From Polyangium mundeleinium (GTDB taxonomy: Bacteria; Myxococcota_A; Polyangia; Polyangiales; Polyangiaceae): 64,000 bases of DNA. The position numbers were made by a program, and so were the translations under genes. This document shows positions 16,133-23,579 of this stretch, one piece after another. The stretch's first letter is position 1. Every line of letters starts with the position of its first letter. Location of the stretch: positions 3,713,001 to 3,777,000 of the forward strand of contig NZ_JAQNDO010000001.1 in assembly GCF_028369105.1 (NCBI RefSeq), read 5' to 3'. The notes under the pieces are model-generated. The model saw only the letters and a program-made list of their open reading frames with translations. It did no database searches and had not been told where the DNA came from.

Positions 16133-17286
16133 CGTCTGTGCTAAGCGTGGCGCCGATGTTCCACGTCGAGGCCATTTCGGTTCGCCCCCTGTCGGTCCCG
16201 CTGCACGATCCCTTCGTCATCGCGACGGGGCGCGTGACCGTGACGCGCTCGGCGGAGGTGCGCGTCACGCTCGCCGCGGCAGGCGCGCGGGCCGAGGGGC
16301 TCGGCGAGGGCGCGGCGCTCTGGCCGGTGACGGTCGAGGACCAGCCGGACGTGCTCGCGGCGCTCGGTGCGGCGAGAGAGCGTTTGTCCGGCCAGTCGAT
16401 AGCGCTCCCGCAGGTGGACGAAGCGCTCGGCGTCTCGCTCGCGGGCCTCGTGGAGCTCGGGGCGGCGCTCGACGACGTGCTCGCAGGCAAGCCGGTGGCG
16501 CGGGCGGCGCTGGAGACGGCGCTGCTCGATGCGTGGGCGCGGCTCCTCGGGATGCCGCTTCGGCGCCTGCTCGGCGGATCGCGGGGCGAGGCGACGCGCA
16601 GGCTGGAGACGGACATCACGATCCCGATCGCCGAGCCCGCGCGGATGGCCGAGCTCGCGCAGGGCTGGGCGGCGCGGGGCTTTCGTCATTTCAAGGTGAA
16701 GGTCGGCAAGGACATGGACCAGGACCTCGCGGCGCTGTTCGCGATCCGAAACGCCGTGCCCGATGCGAGGTTTCGGATCGACGCGAACGCGGGGTTCTCC
16801 GCGGCGCAGGCGATCACGATGGGGCGCGCCGTGGAGGCGAGAGGGCTCGTTGTCGAATGCTGGGAGCAGCCCTGCGCCGCGGACGACCTCGAAGGAATGG
16901 CGGAGGTGGCCGCGGCGCTCGCGCCGCCGGTGATTGCGGACGAGTCCGTGAAGACGCTCGCCGATCTCGGGCGGGTGCGCGCGGCGCGGGCCGCGGACGG
17001 GGTGAACCTGAAGCTCGTGAAATCGGGCGGGCCGCTCGGGGCGCTTTCCATCGGGCGCGCGGCAAAAGAGGCGGGGATGCCGATCATGATCGGCGGAATG
17101 GTGGAGACGCGGCTCGGCATGACGGCGGGCGCGCATGTGGCGGCGGCGCTCGGGGGCGTGGATTTCGTCGATCTCGACACGGCGTGGCTGCTCGACGGGG
17201 ATCCCTACCGCGGCGGTTACGAAGCGGACGGCCCGCGGTACGAGCTTTCGGCGGAGCCGGGGCTCGGCGTGACGGCTATCGCGTGA
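16129..17286 (+). CDS. Enolase-superfamily enzyme, probable L-Ala-D/L-Glu (dipeptide) epimerase
   Basis: A 385-residue MLE-subgroup enzyme. Catalytic Lys pair in FKVKVGKD (KxK), metal ligands Asp (RIDANAGF), Glu (ECWEQP) and Asp (IADESV), second-side Lys in NLKLVKSGG, and a late DTAWLLDGD segment. The KxK plus DES plus LKxxKSGG pattern matches dipeptide epimerases acting on muropeptides better than mandelate racemases; substrate assignment in this superfamily is weak by sequence alone. GTG 16129 overlaps the kinase stop; ATG 16156 (starting FHVEAISVRP) is an alternative that better fits family N-termini. Its 3' end overlaps the next, convergent gene by 11 bp. Confidence 0.82.
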   Translation: MTSVLSVAPMFHVEAISVRPLSVPLHDPFVIATGRVTVTRSAEVRVTLAAAGARAEGLGEGAALWPVTVEDQPDVLAALGAARERLSGQSIALPQVDEALGVSLAGLVELGAALDDVLAGKPVARAALETALLDAWARLLGMPLRRLLGGSRGEATRRLETDITIPIAEPARMAELAQGWAARGFRHFKVKVGKDMDQDLAALFAIRNAVPDARFRIDANAGFSAAQAITMGRAVEARGLVVECWEQPCAADDLEGMAEVAAALAPPVIADESVKTLADLGRVRAARAADGVNLKLVKSGGPLGALSIGRAAKEAGMPIMIGGMVETRLGMTAGAHVAAALGGVDFVDLDTAWLLDGDPYRGGYEADGPRYELSAEPGLGVTAIA

Positions 17287-18562
17287 TCAGGACGGGCAAA
17301 CCATCCCCGTCGTCGAGCACGCGGCCGAGGACCACGTCGCGATACCCTTCGCCTGCCACCCTCTCCTGCCGCGCCGCCCCCCAGGCCTCGATTTCGTCGC
17401 CTTCTCGAAGGCAGGTCTCGGCGAGATCGACCCATTGAGGTTCGGCCCGAAGTCCGCGCGCGGAGAGAAATGCAGCCATCCGCGCGGCGGCCTCGGGAGC
17501 GAGCGACCGTGCCCTCTCCTTGGGTTTTCCGAGCACAAGGGCAAAACGCTCGCCGCGGACCTCCACCGATTCGGCGCCGTCCACGAGGGTCATGCCAACG
17601 GCCTCGCTGTCGTCGAGGAGGAGATCGTCGATGCGGCCCACGAGTCGGAACGCGAGGCAGGGTTTGCCCGAGAGCGGGGCGACGAGCGCGGGCTTCGAGC
17701 CGCGTGACACGCGCCCTCGCGCCGAGGTACGCGCGGCGCGGAGCGGTTCGACCGAAGGCGTGTCCTCGATCCGCGCGCTTCTGCGTGCGTCGAGGAGCCG
17801 CAGGGCCGCGACGAGCCGCTCGGTGATGCGGGTGGCGGCATAAAGCGGGAACATCAGGGCGATCATCGCCACCGCGGCGACGGGGATCATCATGACGAAC
17901 AGGGGGCCGACGGAGTTCGCGAAGGCCTTCAAGCTGGTGAATTCGACCGCGGGTTTCGACGCCGTCACCTCGGCGATCACCATCGCCGCCACGAGCACGA
18001 GCAGCGGGATGCGCAGGCTCGGCTTCTGTGTTCCCTTGTGCCACGCGTCGAGCTTCACGTGGAGGGCATCGAAGCGCTCGGTGGCTCGACGCAGCAAGCT
18101 CCGGCGAAGGGGCGTGGGGACGGGCAGCGGCACAAGGAGCGGCGGAGGCAGGGGCTTGTAGCGAAAGCGGCGGTAAATGGCGAACGTGAGGAGGACGAGC
18201 CCTGCCCATACGCCCCACGGGAGCGCGAGCAGCAGGCACCAGATGCCGAAAAAGCACAGGCCCGCGAGCAGCAAAAGCCCGACCCCGAGGGCGTTCTGCT
18301 CGAAGCTCGGCACGTGGATCACCTGATCCCACAGGAACAACGCGTCGACCATCACCGAGAGGAAGAGGCCAAGGGCCGCGGGCACGTAGAGCGCGAGGGT
18401 GCGCGGGACGTCGAGCCACCTGTCCATTTCGATGCGCCCGCGCAGGGTCCGGAGCGCGTCCGCGGCGGGCTGAGTCGCGGCGCGGCAGCGCGGGCAAACC
18501 GAATCCGTCGCCGGCAGGCGGAGCTTGCAGCCGAGGCAGGCCTTGTCGAGATCGTTGCGCAC
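17276..18562 (-). CDS. Zinc-ribbon multi-pass membrane protein with GIDE-like C-terminal region
   Basis: About 428 residues from GTG 18562. An N-terminal zinc ribbon (CLGC ... CPRC) precedes two to three hydrophobic segments around residues 50-140 (VPAALGLFLSVMVDALFL, GLLLLAGLCFFGIWCLLLA) and two more near 210-270. The C-terminal ~150 residues (PLSGKPCLAFRLVG, ESVEVRGERFALVLGK, CLREGDEIEAWG) resemble the GIDE/BAM-type beta domain found in MUL1-like proteins and many prokaryotic membrane proteins of unknown role. The RING of MUL1 is absent. The start is uncertain and the exact function unknown. Confidence 0.72.
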   Translation of the reverse strand: MRNDLDKACLGCKLRLPATDSVCPRCRAATQPAADALRTLRGRIEMDRWLDVPRTLALYVPAALGLFLSVMVDALFLWDQVIHVPSFEQNALGVGLLLLAGLCFFGIWCLLLALPWGVWAGLVLLTFAIYRRFRYKPLPPPLLVPLPVPTPLRRSLLRRATERFDALHVKLDAWHKGTQKPSLRIPLLVLVAAMVIAEVTASKPAVEFTSLKAFANSVGPLFVMMIPVAAVAMIALMFPLYAATRITERLVAALRLLDARRSARIEDTPSVEPLRAARTSARGRVSRGSKPALVAPLSGKPCLAFRLVGRIDDLLLDDSEAVGMTLVDGAESVEVRGERFALVLGKPKERARSLAPEAAARMAAFLSARGLRAEPQWVDLAETCLREGDEIEAWGAARQERVAGEGYRDVVLGRVLDDGDGLPVLITR

Positions 18563-18707
18563 GTGATGCGTCAGTCTACCGCCCTGAACGGGTGACACGC
18601 GAGGGGCGCGGAGGCGCGCCGTTCGGGCAGGTTTCCGCCCTCCGCGGCGTCTTGTGGGGCCGCGCGGCCTGTGTACGCTCACCTTGATCTCGTTCAGGGA
18701 GGTATGA

Positions 18708-19403
18708 ATGTCCGAAGGACCGCTCGTCTCGCCGCAGCTCGTCATTCACAGCCGCATGCTCTACACGAGCTGGATCCCCGCCGATCCCAAGGCCTGTGCG
18801 CGCCTCTTGCCGGCGACGCTCCGCCCGGCGAAGAACCACGCGATCTACATGAACCAATACGTGGTCGATTCGCCCGAGCAGACGACGGGCTTCGGCGCGT
18901 ATTCGCTCACGTACCTCGGGCTCGACCTCGACGGCCACGTCGCGCCTGACGGCGTGACCCCGGGCCGGTTCTTCACGCATTACCTGAACTCGTCCGAGCG
19001 CGTTCGCACCTACGCGCGCGAGCGCGGTGTGCCGGCCTCGTCCGGCGAGACCTCGCTCGAAATCGAGAACGACATCCTGACGGCCACGACCTCCGTGGAC
19101 GGCGTCCCCGTGATCCGCTCCCGCGCCCGCGTCGGCAAGGAGATCGGCATGGTCGCCCGCGGCCATCTTTTTTATCTGACGCGCCTCGGGCATCGCATCC
19201 TGGGCGGGCGATATCCGTACATCGGGGATCTCGTGACCCCGTTCGAGGTGCTCTCGATCGAGATGCTCGCCCCCGATCACCCGGTGTATGCGCTGCGTCC
19301 CGCGTCGCCGCTCCAGGTCGTGCCCGGCGCGTGTTTTTATTCGCCGAGCGACTCGTTCGTATACCCCGGGGGCGAGGTGGACCTCGGCCCCGCCGGCCAT
19401 TAA
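18708..19403 (+). CDS. Acetoacetate decarboxylase-like protein
   Basis: A 231-residue protein starting at ATG 18708 behind AGGGAGG. The fold is that of the acetoacetate decarboxylase superfamily: YTSWIPADPKACARLLPATLRPAKNH, YLGLDLDGHVAPDGVTPGRFFTHYL, GKEIGMVARG. True decarboxylases carry a Schiff-base Lys after an acidic E-E/K-K pattern; here the corresponding place is less clear, so the reaction may differ (aldolase, dehydratase or lactonase activities are known in the superfamily). It faces the rppA operon and ends 28 bp from it. Involvement in that pathway is possible but not shown. Confidence 0.7.
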   Translation: MSEGPLVSPQLVIHSRMLYTSWIPADPKACARLLPATLRPAKNHAIYMNQYVVDSPEQTTGFGAYSLTYLGLDLDGHVAPDGVTPGRFFTHYLNSSERVRTYARERGVPASSGETSLEIENDILTATTSVDGVPVIRSRARVGKEIGMVARGHLFYLTRLGHRILGGRYPYIGDLVTPFEVLSIEMLAPDHPVYALRPASPLQVVPGACFYSPSDSFVYPGGEVDLGPAGH

Positions 19404-19431
19404 ACGGCGGGGCCCGAGGCGCGGAATCCGG

Positions 19432-19869
19432 TCAGTCTTCGTTGCCGTGCACGGGGTCGGTCCTCGGCTTGCCGCTGAGGAAGGCCTCGACGGTGAGCAC
19501 GTCGTAGGCGTTTTCCCAGTGCTCGGTGACCAGGCCGCCGCGGAAGCGCCACACCCCGCAGAATGGCACCGCGAGCGTCGCCCCGTCGCGGTGGGCCCGC
19601 AGGACGCCGAAGACCGCGCCGAAGTGGTCATTCGCGGTGATGTGCTCCACGTCCATCACCAGGGTGCCGCCGGTCATGCGGACGAGCTCGCGCTCGTGCG
19701 CGACGGCGGCTTCCTTGCCGACGGCGCGGCCGGCGGCGGCATCCCGGACGAACGCCCGCTCGGCCTTGTGCAGGACCATATCGTCGGCCGCGTACTCCCC
19801 GATGCGCGTCAGATCGGCGTAAATGGCGCGCAGGGATCGGACGTTCGGATGCATGGCGGAATTGTTCAT
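19432..19869 (-). CDS. SnoaL/NTF2-fold protein, candidate dehydratase or cyclase
   Basis: A 145-residue cone-fold protein: helical N-terminus (VRSLRAIYADLTRIGEYAADDMVLH), then strands with MDVEHITANDHFGAVFGV and the family-typical CGVWRFRGGLVTEHWENAYD. Internal polar residues (Tyr, several His, Asp, Asn) could form an acid-base pocket. The same fold includes SnoaL cyclases, ketosteroid isomerases and fungal scytalone dehydratase. The start ATG 19869 overlaps the stop of the aldo/keto reductase (ATGA), so it is the last gene of the rppA operon. A dehydratase role in naphthol processing is inferred from context only. Confidence 0.8.
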   Translation of the reverse strand: MNNSAMHPNVRSLRAIYADLTRIGEYAADDMVLHKAERAFVRDAAAGRAVGKEAAVAHERELVRMTGGTLVMDVEHITANDHFGAVFGVLRAHRDGATLAVPFCGVWRFRGGLVTEHWENAYDVLTVEAFLSGKPRTDPVHGNED

Positions 19870-20819
19870 GACTTCTCCTGGGTGGGAGACTCGGCAGGCG
19901 GCGTCGGACGCCACGTCGGCACGCTCGCGGCGATGTCCGCGATTTCGCTCATCTCCTTCTCGTCCAGCTTGATTTGCGCGGCGCGGAGGTTCTCCTCCAG
20001 GTGGGTGAGGGACGAGGTGCCAGGGATCGCGAGAATGGCCGGGGACTTGTGCAAGAGCCAGGCGAGGGCGAGCTGGGCGGGCGTGAGGCTACGCTTGCGG
20101 GCAAACCCGGCGAGGATGCTGCCCGGCCCGGCGAGGGCGCCATGTCCCATGGGGAACCACGGGATGAAGGCGATTCCGCGCTCCTCGCAATAACGCAGGA
20201 CCGGCTCGCCGGCGCGATCCGCGACGTTGTAGAGGTTCTCCACGGCGACGATCTCGGTAATCGCGAGCGCCTTTTCGAGCTGCTCGATCGAGACCTCGGG
20301 TTGCCCGGAGAGCGCGATATGGCGGATCTTGCCCTGCTCCCGGAGCCGGACGAGCTCACCGAGCTGATCGGCCAGCGGTACGGCCGGGTCGATGCGGTGG
20401 AGCTGATAGAGCTCGATACGCTCGAGCCCGAGGTTGCGCAGGCTCATCTCCACCTGCTGGCGGAGGTAGGCCGGGCGCCCGCAAGGGACGATGTACGGCT
20501 GGTCGCGGCGCGTCCAATCCTCCGGGCCGGAGCGCAAAAGCCCGCCCTTCGTGGTGATCACGAGCCCCGCAGGATAGGGATGCAAGGCGCGGCGGATGAT
20601 CTGCTCATTGGCGTCCGGGCCGTAGGAATCGGCCGTGTCAATGAAATTGACGCCGAGGTCGACCGCGCGGCGCAGGAGCCGGATGGCCGCGTCCGGGTCG
20701 GTCGGCGGTCCCCACATGCCGGGACCGGTCAAGTACATGGCACCATAGCCGAGGCGCCGCACGGGAAGGTCGCCGCCGAGACGGAACGTCGACGACGGAG
20801 CTTTCAGCGCAGTATTCAT
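19866..20819 (-). CDS. Aldo/keto reductase
   Basis: A 317-residue NADPH-dependent TIM-barrel reductase. ATG 20819 follows AGGGGGA. The catalytic tetrad is visible: Asp and Tyr in FIDTADSYG, Lys in TTKGG and His in LYQLHRID; the C-terminal cofactor segment ILAIPGTSSLTHLEENL is complete. The closest named group is the AKR13/YdbC-like type. It lies 68 bp downstream of rppA and is coupled to the NTF2-fold gene, so it is a candidate to reduce the polyketide naphthol or its quinone. Confidence 0.9.
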   Translation of the reverse strand: MNTALKAPSSTFRLGGDLPVRRLGYGAMYLTGPGMWGPPTDPDAAIRLLRRAVDLGVNFIDTADSYGPDANEQIIRRALHPYPAGLVITTKGGLLRSGPEDWTRRDQPYIVPCGRPAYLRQQVEMSLRNLGLERIELYQLHRIDPAVPLADQLGELVRLREQGKIRHIALSGQPEVSIEQLEKALAITEIVAVENLYNVADRAGEPVLRYCEERGIAFIPWFPMGHGALAGPGSILAGFARKRSLTPAQLALAWLLHKSPAILAIPGTSSLTHLEENLRAAQIKLDEKEMSEIADIAASVPTWRPTPPAESPTQEKS

Positions 20820-20887
20820 GGCAGTTCCCCCTGCTGTCTTCTCGATGCACGACGGCGGCCGAATGCTCGCCGTCCCTATCGGCCGTC

Positions 20888-21934
20888 CTAGGCCCTCCAG
20901 GAACCAACGGCCATTTCCGCCGTGATTCCGGGGCCGAACCCTGCGATCACTCCATGCCCGCCGTCGTGAACGTGGTTGTCCGCGAACAGCCGTCCAATGG
21001 AGTCGAGCACGACCACGCTGGCGATGTTGCCGTATTCCGTCAACGTGGCCCTGCTGTACCGGAACGACTCCTGCGGTACGCCCAGGTACTTGCACAGATC
21101 GTTGAGGATGCGCGGCCCGCCGGCGTGAATGATGTAGAAATCCAGATTGCCTACGTCCCAGCCGTGGCGCTCGACGAGCTCCCGCAGCACGGGCGCGAGG
21201 GGCTTCATCGTCCCCGGGACCCGCTTGTCGAGCCTGAAATGGAACCCCGTTTCTTTCACGAGATACGAGATCCAATCCTCGGTGTCCGGGATGAGGTACG
21301 CCGCATTCCGCTCCAGCCGGATGCCCTTGCCTCCGCTGCCCCGGACGACGACCGCGCCCACCGCGTCTCCGAAGAGCCCGTCGGACAGGAGCGAGCCGAC
21401 GTCGTCGTCGGGCGGCTGGTAGCATAACGAGCAGAACTCGCAGGCCACGATGAGCACGTTGCTGCCGGGATGCGCCACGCAGAAGTCGTGCGCGCGGCTG
21501 ATGGCCGCCGCCCCGGCCGCGCACCCGAGCTGCGCGATCGGGATCTGCCGCGTGTCGTGACGGAATCCCATGGCGTTCACGAGCCAAGCCGTCATGGCCG
21601 GCATCATGAAGCCCGTGCACGAGACATAAATGATGGCGTCGATGTCGCGCGCCGTCAGTTCTGCATGATTGAGCGCTTTTTGTATCACCGGAGGTACCCG
21701 GCGCTTGGCCTCGCTCTCGTAAATCTTGTTGCGGCTCTCGAAGCCATTGTGCTCGAGGGTCTGCTCGAGCGGCTGTACGATGTGCCGCTTCTGTACCCCG
21801 GTGCTGCTGATGAGCCGCATCGCGAGCCTCAACTGCGGTTTGCCCGCGTGGAGCCGCTCAGCCATTTTCAGCGTGTCTGCCATCGTGACGATGTTCTCCG
21901 GAACCGCGACTTCCGGCTTGCACAAGGTGGCCAT
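20888..21934 (-). CDS. rppA: Type III polyketide synthase, 1,3,6,8-tetrahydroxynaphthalene synthase
   Basis: A 348-residue homodimeric thiolase-fold enzyme expected to condense five malonyl-CoA into tetrahydroxynaphthalene, which oxidises to flaviolin. The triad falls at Cys138 (IAQLGCAAG), His270 (YIIHAGG) and Asn303 (TEYGNIAS), the same numbering as in Streptomyces THN synthase. Cys106 (VSCTGF), the CEFCSLCYQP stretch and the terminal AGFGPGITAE also match my memory of RppA, and the N-terminal MATLC phrase is shared. ATG 21934 is preferred over ATG 21946 because GGAGGGG precedes it. It is clearly RppA rather than a chalcone or PhlD type. Confidence 0.93.
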   Translation of the reverse strand: MATLCKPEVAVPENIVTMADTLKMAERLHAGKPQLRLAMRLISSTGVQKRHIVQPLEQTLEHNGFESRNKIYESEAKRRVPPVIQKALNHAELTARDIDAIIYVSCTGFMMPAMTAWLVNAMGFRHDTRQIPIAQLGCAAGAAAISRAHDFCVAHPGSNVLIVACEFCSLCYQPPDDDVGSLLSDGLFGDAVGAVVVRGSGGKGIRLERNAAYLIPDTEDWISYLVKETGFHFRLDKRVPGTMKPLAPVLRELVERHGWDVGNLDFYIIHAGGPRILNDLCKYLGVPQESFRYSRATLTEYGNIASVVVLDSIGRLFADNHVHDGGHGVIAGFGPGITAEMAVGSWRA

Positions 21935-22072
21935 GATCCCCTCCATGTGTTCGATGCCCGAGAAAGGTCCGGTCGAAGAAAATAATCGCGTGGCCGGCGA
22001 TGGTATTCACTGCCATGACGAGAACAAGATCCTATGAAAATGGGCCGCCGTGAAGGGTCGCTCTCGACGACG

Positions 22073-22315
22073 TCATTTTCCCTCTTCCCCTGGGGGGGGT
22101 CGTGATTTTCTGATGCCCGCCGCCGTATCCGATTTCGTCTGTCGCAGGCTCGCGATGACCAGGTCCAGGAGTTCGGTCGCGAAGGTGATGACATCGCGAG
22201 CCTGGTACCCAGCATTCATGAAATCGCGGAACATGGTCTTCGCGAGGACGTGGATCTCCGCGCCCGGCATCGATCCCCGTACGGAGCGCGATTTGTCGCT
22301 GTCTTCCGGCGGCAT
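22073..22315 (-). CDS. Small uncharacterised protein upstream of rppA
   Basis: An 80-residue protein from ATG 22315, with GGAG nine bases upstream. The middle (HVLAKTMFRDFMNAGY, then QARDVITFATELLDLVIASL) forms two clear amphipathic helices, and the tail is basic and Pro-rich. It has no Cys, signal or membrane segment. Same-strand position 139 bp ahead of rppA suggests an operon or a regulator, but no DNA-binding motif can be named. Third-position bias is weaker at both ends than in the centre. Confidence 0.6.
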   Translation of the reverse strand: MPPEDSDKSRSVRGSMPGAEIHVLAKTMFRDFMNAGYQARDVITFATELLDLVIASLRQTKSDTAAGIRKSRPPPGEEGK

Positions 22316-22861
22316 GGCCCTGCTCTCCGATCTCTCCGCTCGTGGGAAGACCCATCGATTGAACGGAAGCGAGCAAGCTCCAGACCAGGCGAGCGCGCCC
22401 CGGGCGTGGATGAAATTACGGTCGCCGGACTCCACCGTTGTCGCTCATTCAATCGATAGGAGCGACCTCGACTACGTCTTGTGCGGCATTGTGGGATATC
22501 ACGCGAGGCGGCCGGGTAAATGCTGCGCGTTTCATTCGCGGCATATGGGTGCGCCTTGCCCGGCCTCGCCCCGCCGCCGTGGCCATATTCGAATGCAGAT
22601 GTCGGGTCGGGAGTGGCCCCTCTGCACTACGCGCGCCCCCTCAGCCGCATGGAACGGCGCCGTCATGCTCCACGGGGCCGGTCGCCCTTGCGTGCGTCAG
22701 GAGCCGCGCGATCGTCCGTCCGCGTCGCAGATACGTCGCCGCGTCCGCCGCCGTCGTGAGGCGCCACGCGCGCACATATGGGCGCTCCGCCCGAAGCGGT
22801 TCGGCCGATGCTCCAGGAGGGCCGCTTTCACCCACGCTCGGCAACCTGCCGAAGGGGTCGA
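22316..22861. other. 546-bp region with no supported gene
   Basis: Frames on both strands here show mixed codon use, many rare codons and no recognisable domain. A 67-codon minus-strand frame (22641-22844) contains a helical stretch but no start signal. The region could include regulatory DNA for the rppA side or a decayed gene. Nothing is asserted. Confidence 0.4.
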
Positions 22862-23566
22862 TCAGAGGTGCGATTTCAGGAACGCGAGCGTGAGCGCCCA
22901 GGCCTGGGACGCGGCGGCCGCGTTGTAATTGCTGCGCGCGTCGCAGAAGAAGCCGTGATCATGCTCGGAGAACTCGACGTTGACGAAGGGCTTTCCGTGC
23001 TTCCGCAGCGCGTCCACCGTGCTCTGCGCCGCTTCCTGCGGGATGAACGGATCCTTGCCGGCCCAGAGGAGCAGGATGGGCCCCGATTGCGTCGCGGCAT
23101 AAGGGAGCTTGTCGGGCGCGATGCTCCCGTAAAAGGAGACCGCGCACTTGAGCGGGGCGACGCCGTTCGTCACGAACGAGAGCCGCCCGCCCATGCAGAA
23201 CCCGAGCGCGGCGACGCGGCCCTCCGCGACGGCCGTGTGCTTGGCGAGGTATTCGGCGGCGGCGCGCACGTCGGCCTCGCTCTGCTCGCCCTTGTACTGG
23301 CCCGCGAGCTTCAGGCTGGGGGCGAAGTCTGCGTAGTTGCCCTCGTAGCCGGGCGCGGTGCGGTGGAAGAGATCCGGCGCGAGCGTCACGTACCCCTCGC
23401 GCGCGAAGCGCTCGGCGACGTCGCGGATGTGCGCGTTGACGCCGAAGATCTCCTGCAGGACGAGGATCGCGGGGCGGGGCGCGTCGCCCTCGGGCCGGCA
23501 GAGATAGCCGTCCATCGTGGTGCCGTCGGCGACGGGGATCTGGACACGCTCGGTGCGAATGGTCAT
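22862..23566 (-). CDS. Dienelactone hydrolase family protein
   Basis: A 234-residue alpha/beta-hydrolase. ATG 23566 follows GGAGAG. Nucleophile Cys124 in GFCMGG, acid Asp172 (AGKDPFIPQ), base His204 (EHDHGFFCD) and the Glu39 of LQEIFG that activates the Cys are all present, which is the full carboxymethylenebutenolidase set. It acts in the cytosol on lactones or related esters. The gene starts 13 bp after the MMPL exporter stop, so both are probably transcribed together, although a metabolic link between them is unclear. No other aromatic-degradation genes are nearby. Confidence 0.9.
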   Translation of the reverse strand: MTIRTERVQIPVADGTTMDGYLCRPEGDAPRPAILVLQEIFGVNAHIRDVAERFAREGYVTLAPDLFHRTAPGYEGNYADFAPSLKLAGQYKGEQSEADVRAAAEYLAKHTAVAEGRVAALGFCMGGRLSFVTNGVAPLKCAVSFYGSIAPDKLPYAATQSGPILLLWAGKDPFIPQEAAQSTVDALRKHGKPFVNVEFSEHDHGFFCDARSNYNAAAASQAWALTLAFLKSHL

Positions 23567-23579
23567 CGGGGTCTCTCCT

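Noticed and set aside
22641-22844. 67-codon minus-strand frame in the rppA/DLH gap
   Set aside because: One helical stretch but no Shine-Dalgarno sequence, domain or consistent codon bias.
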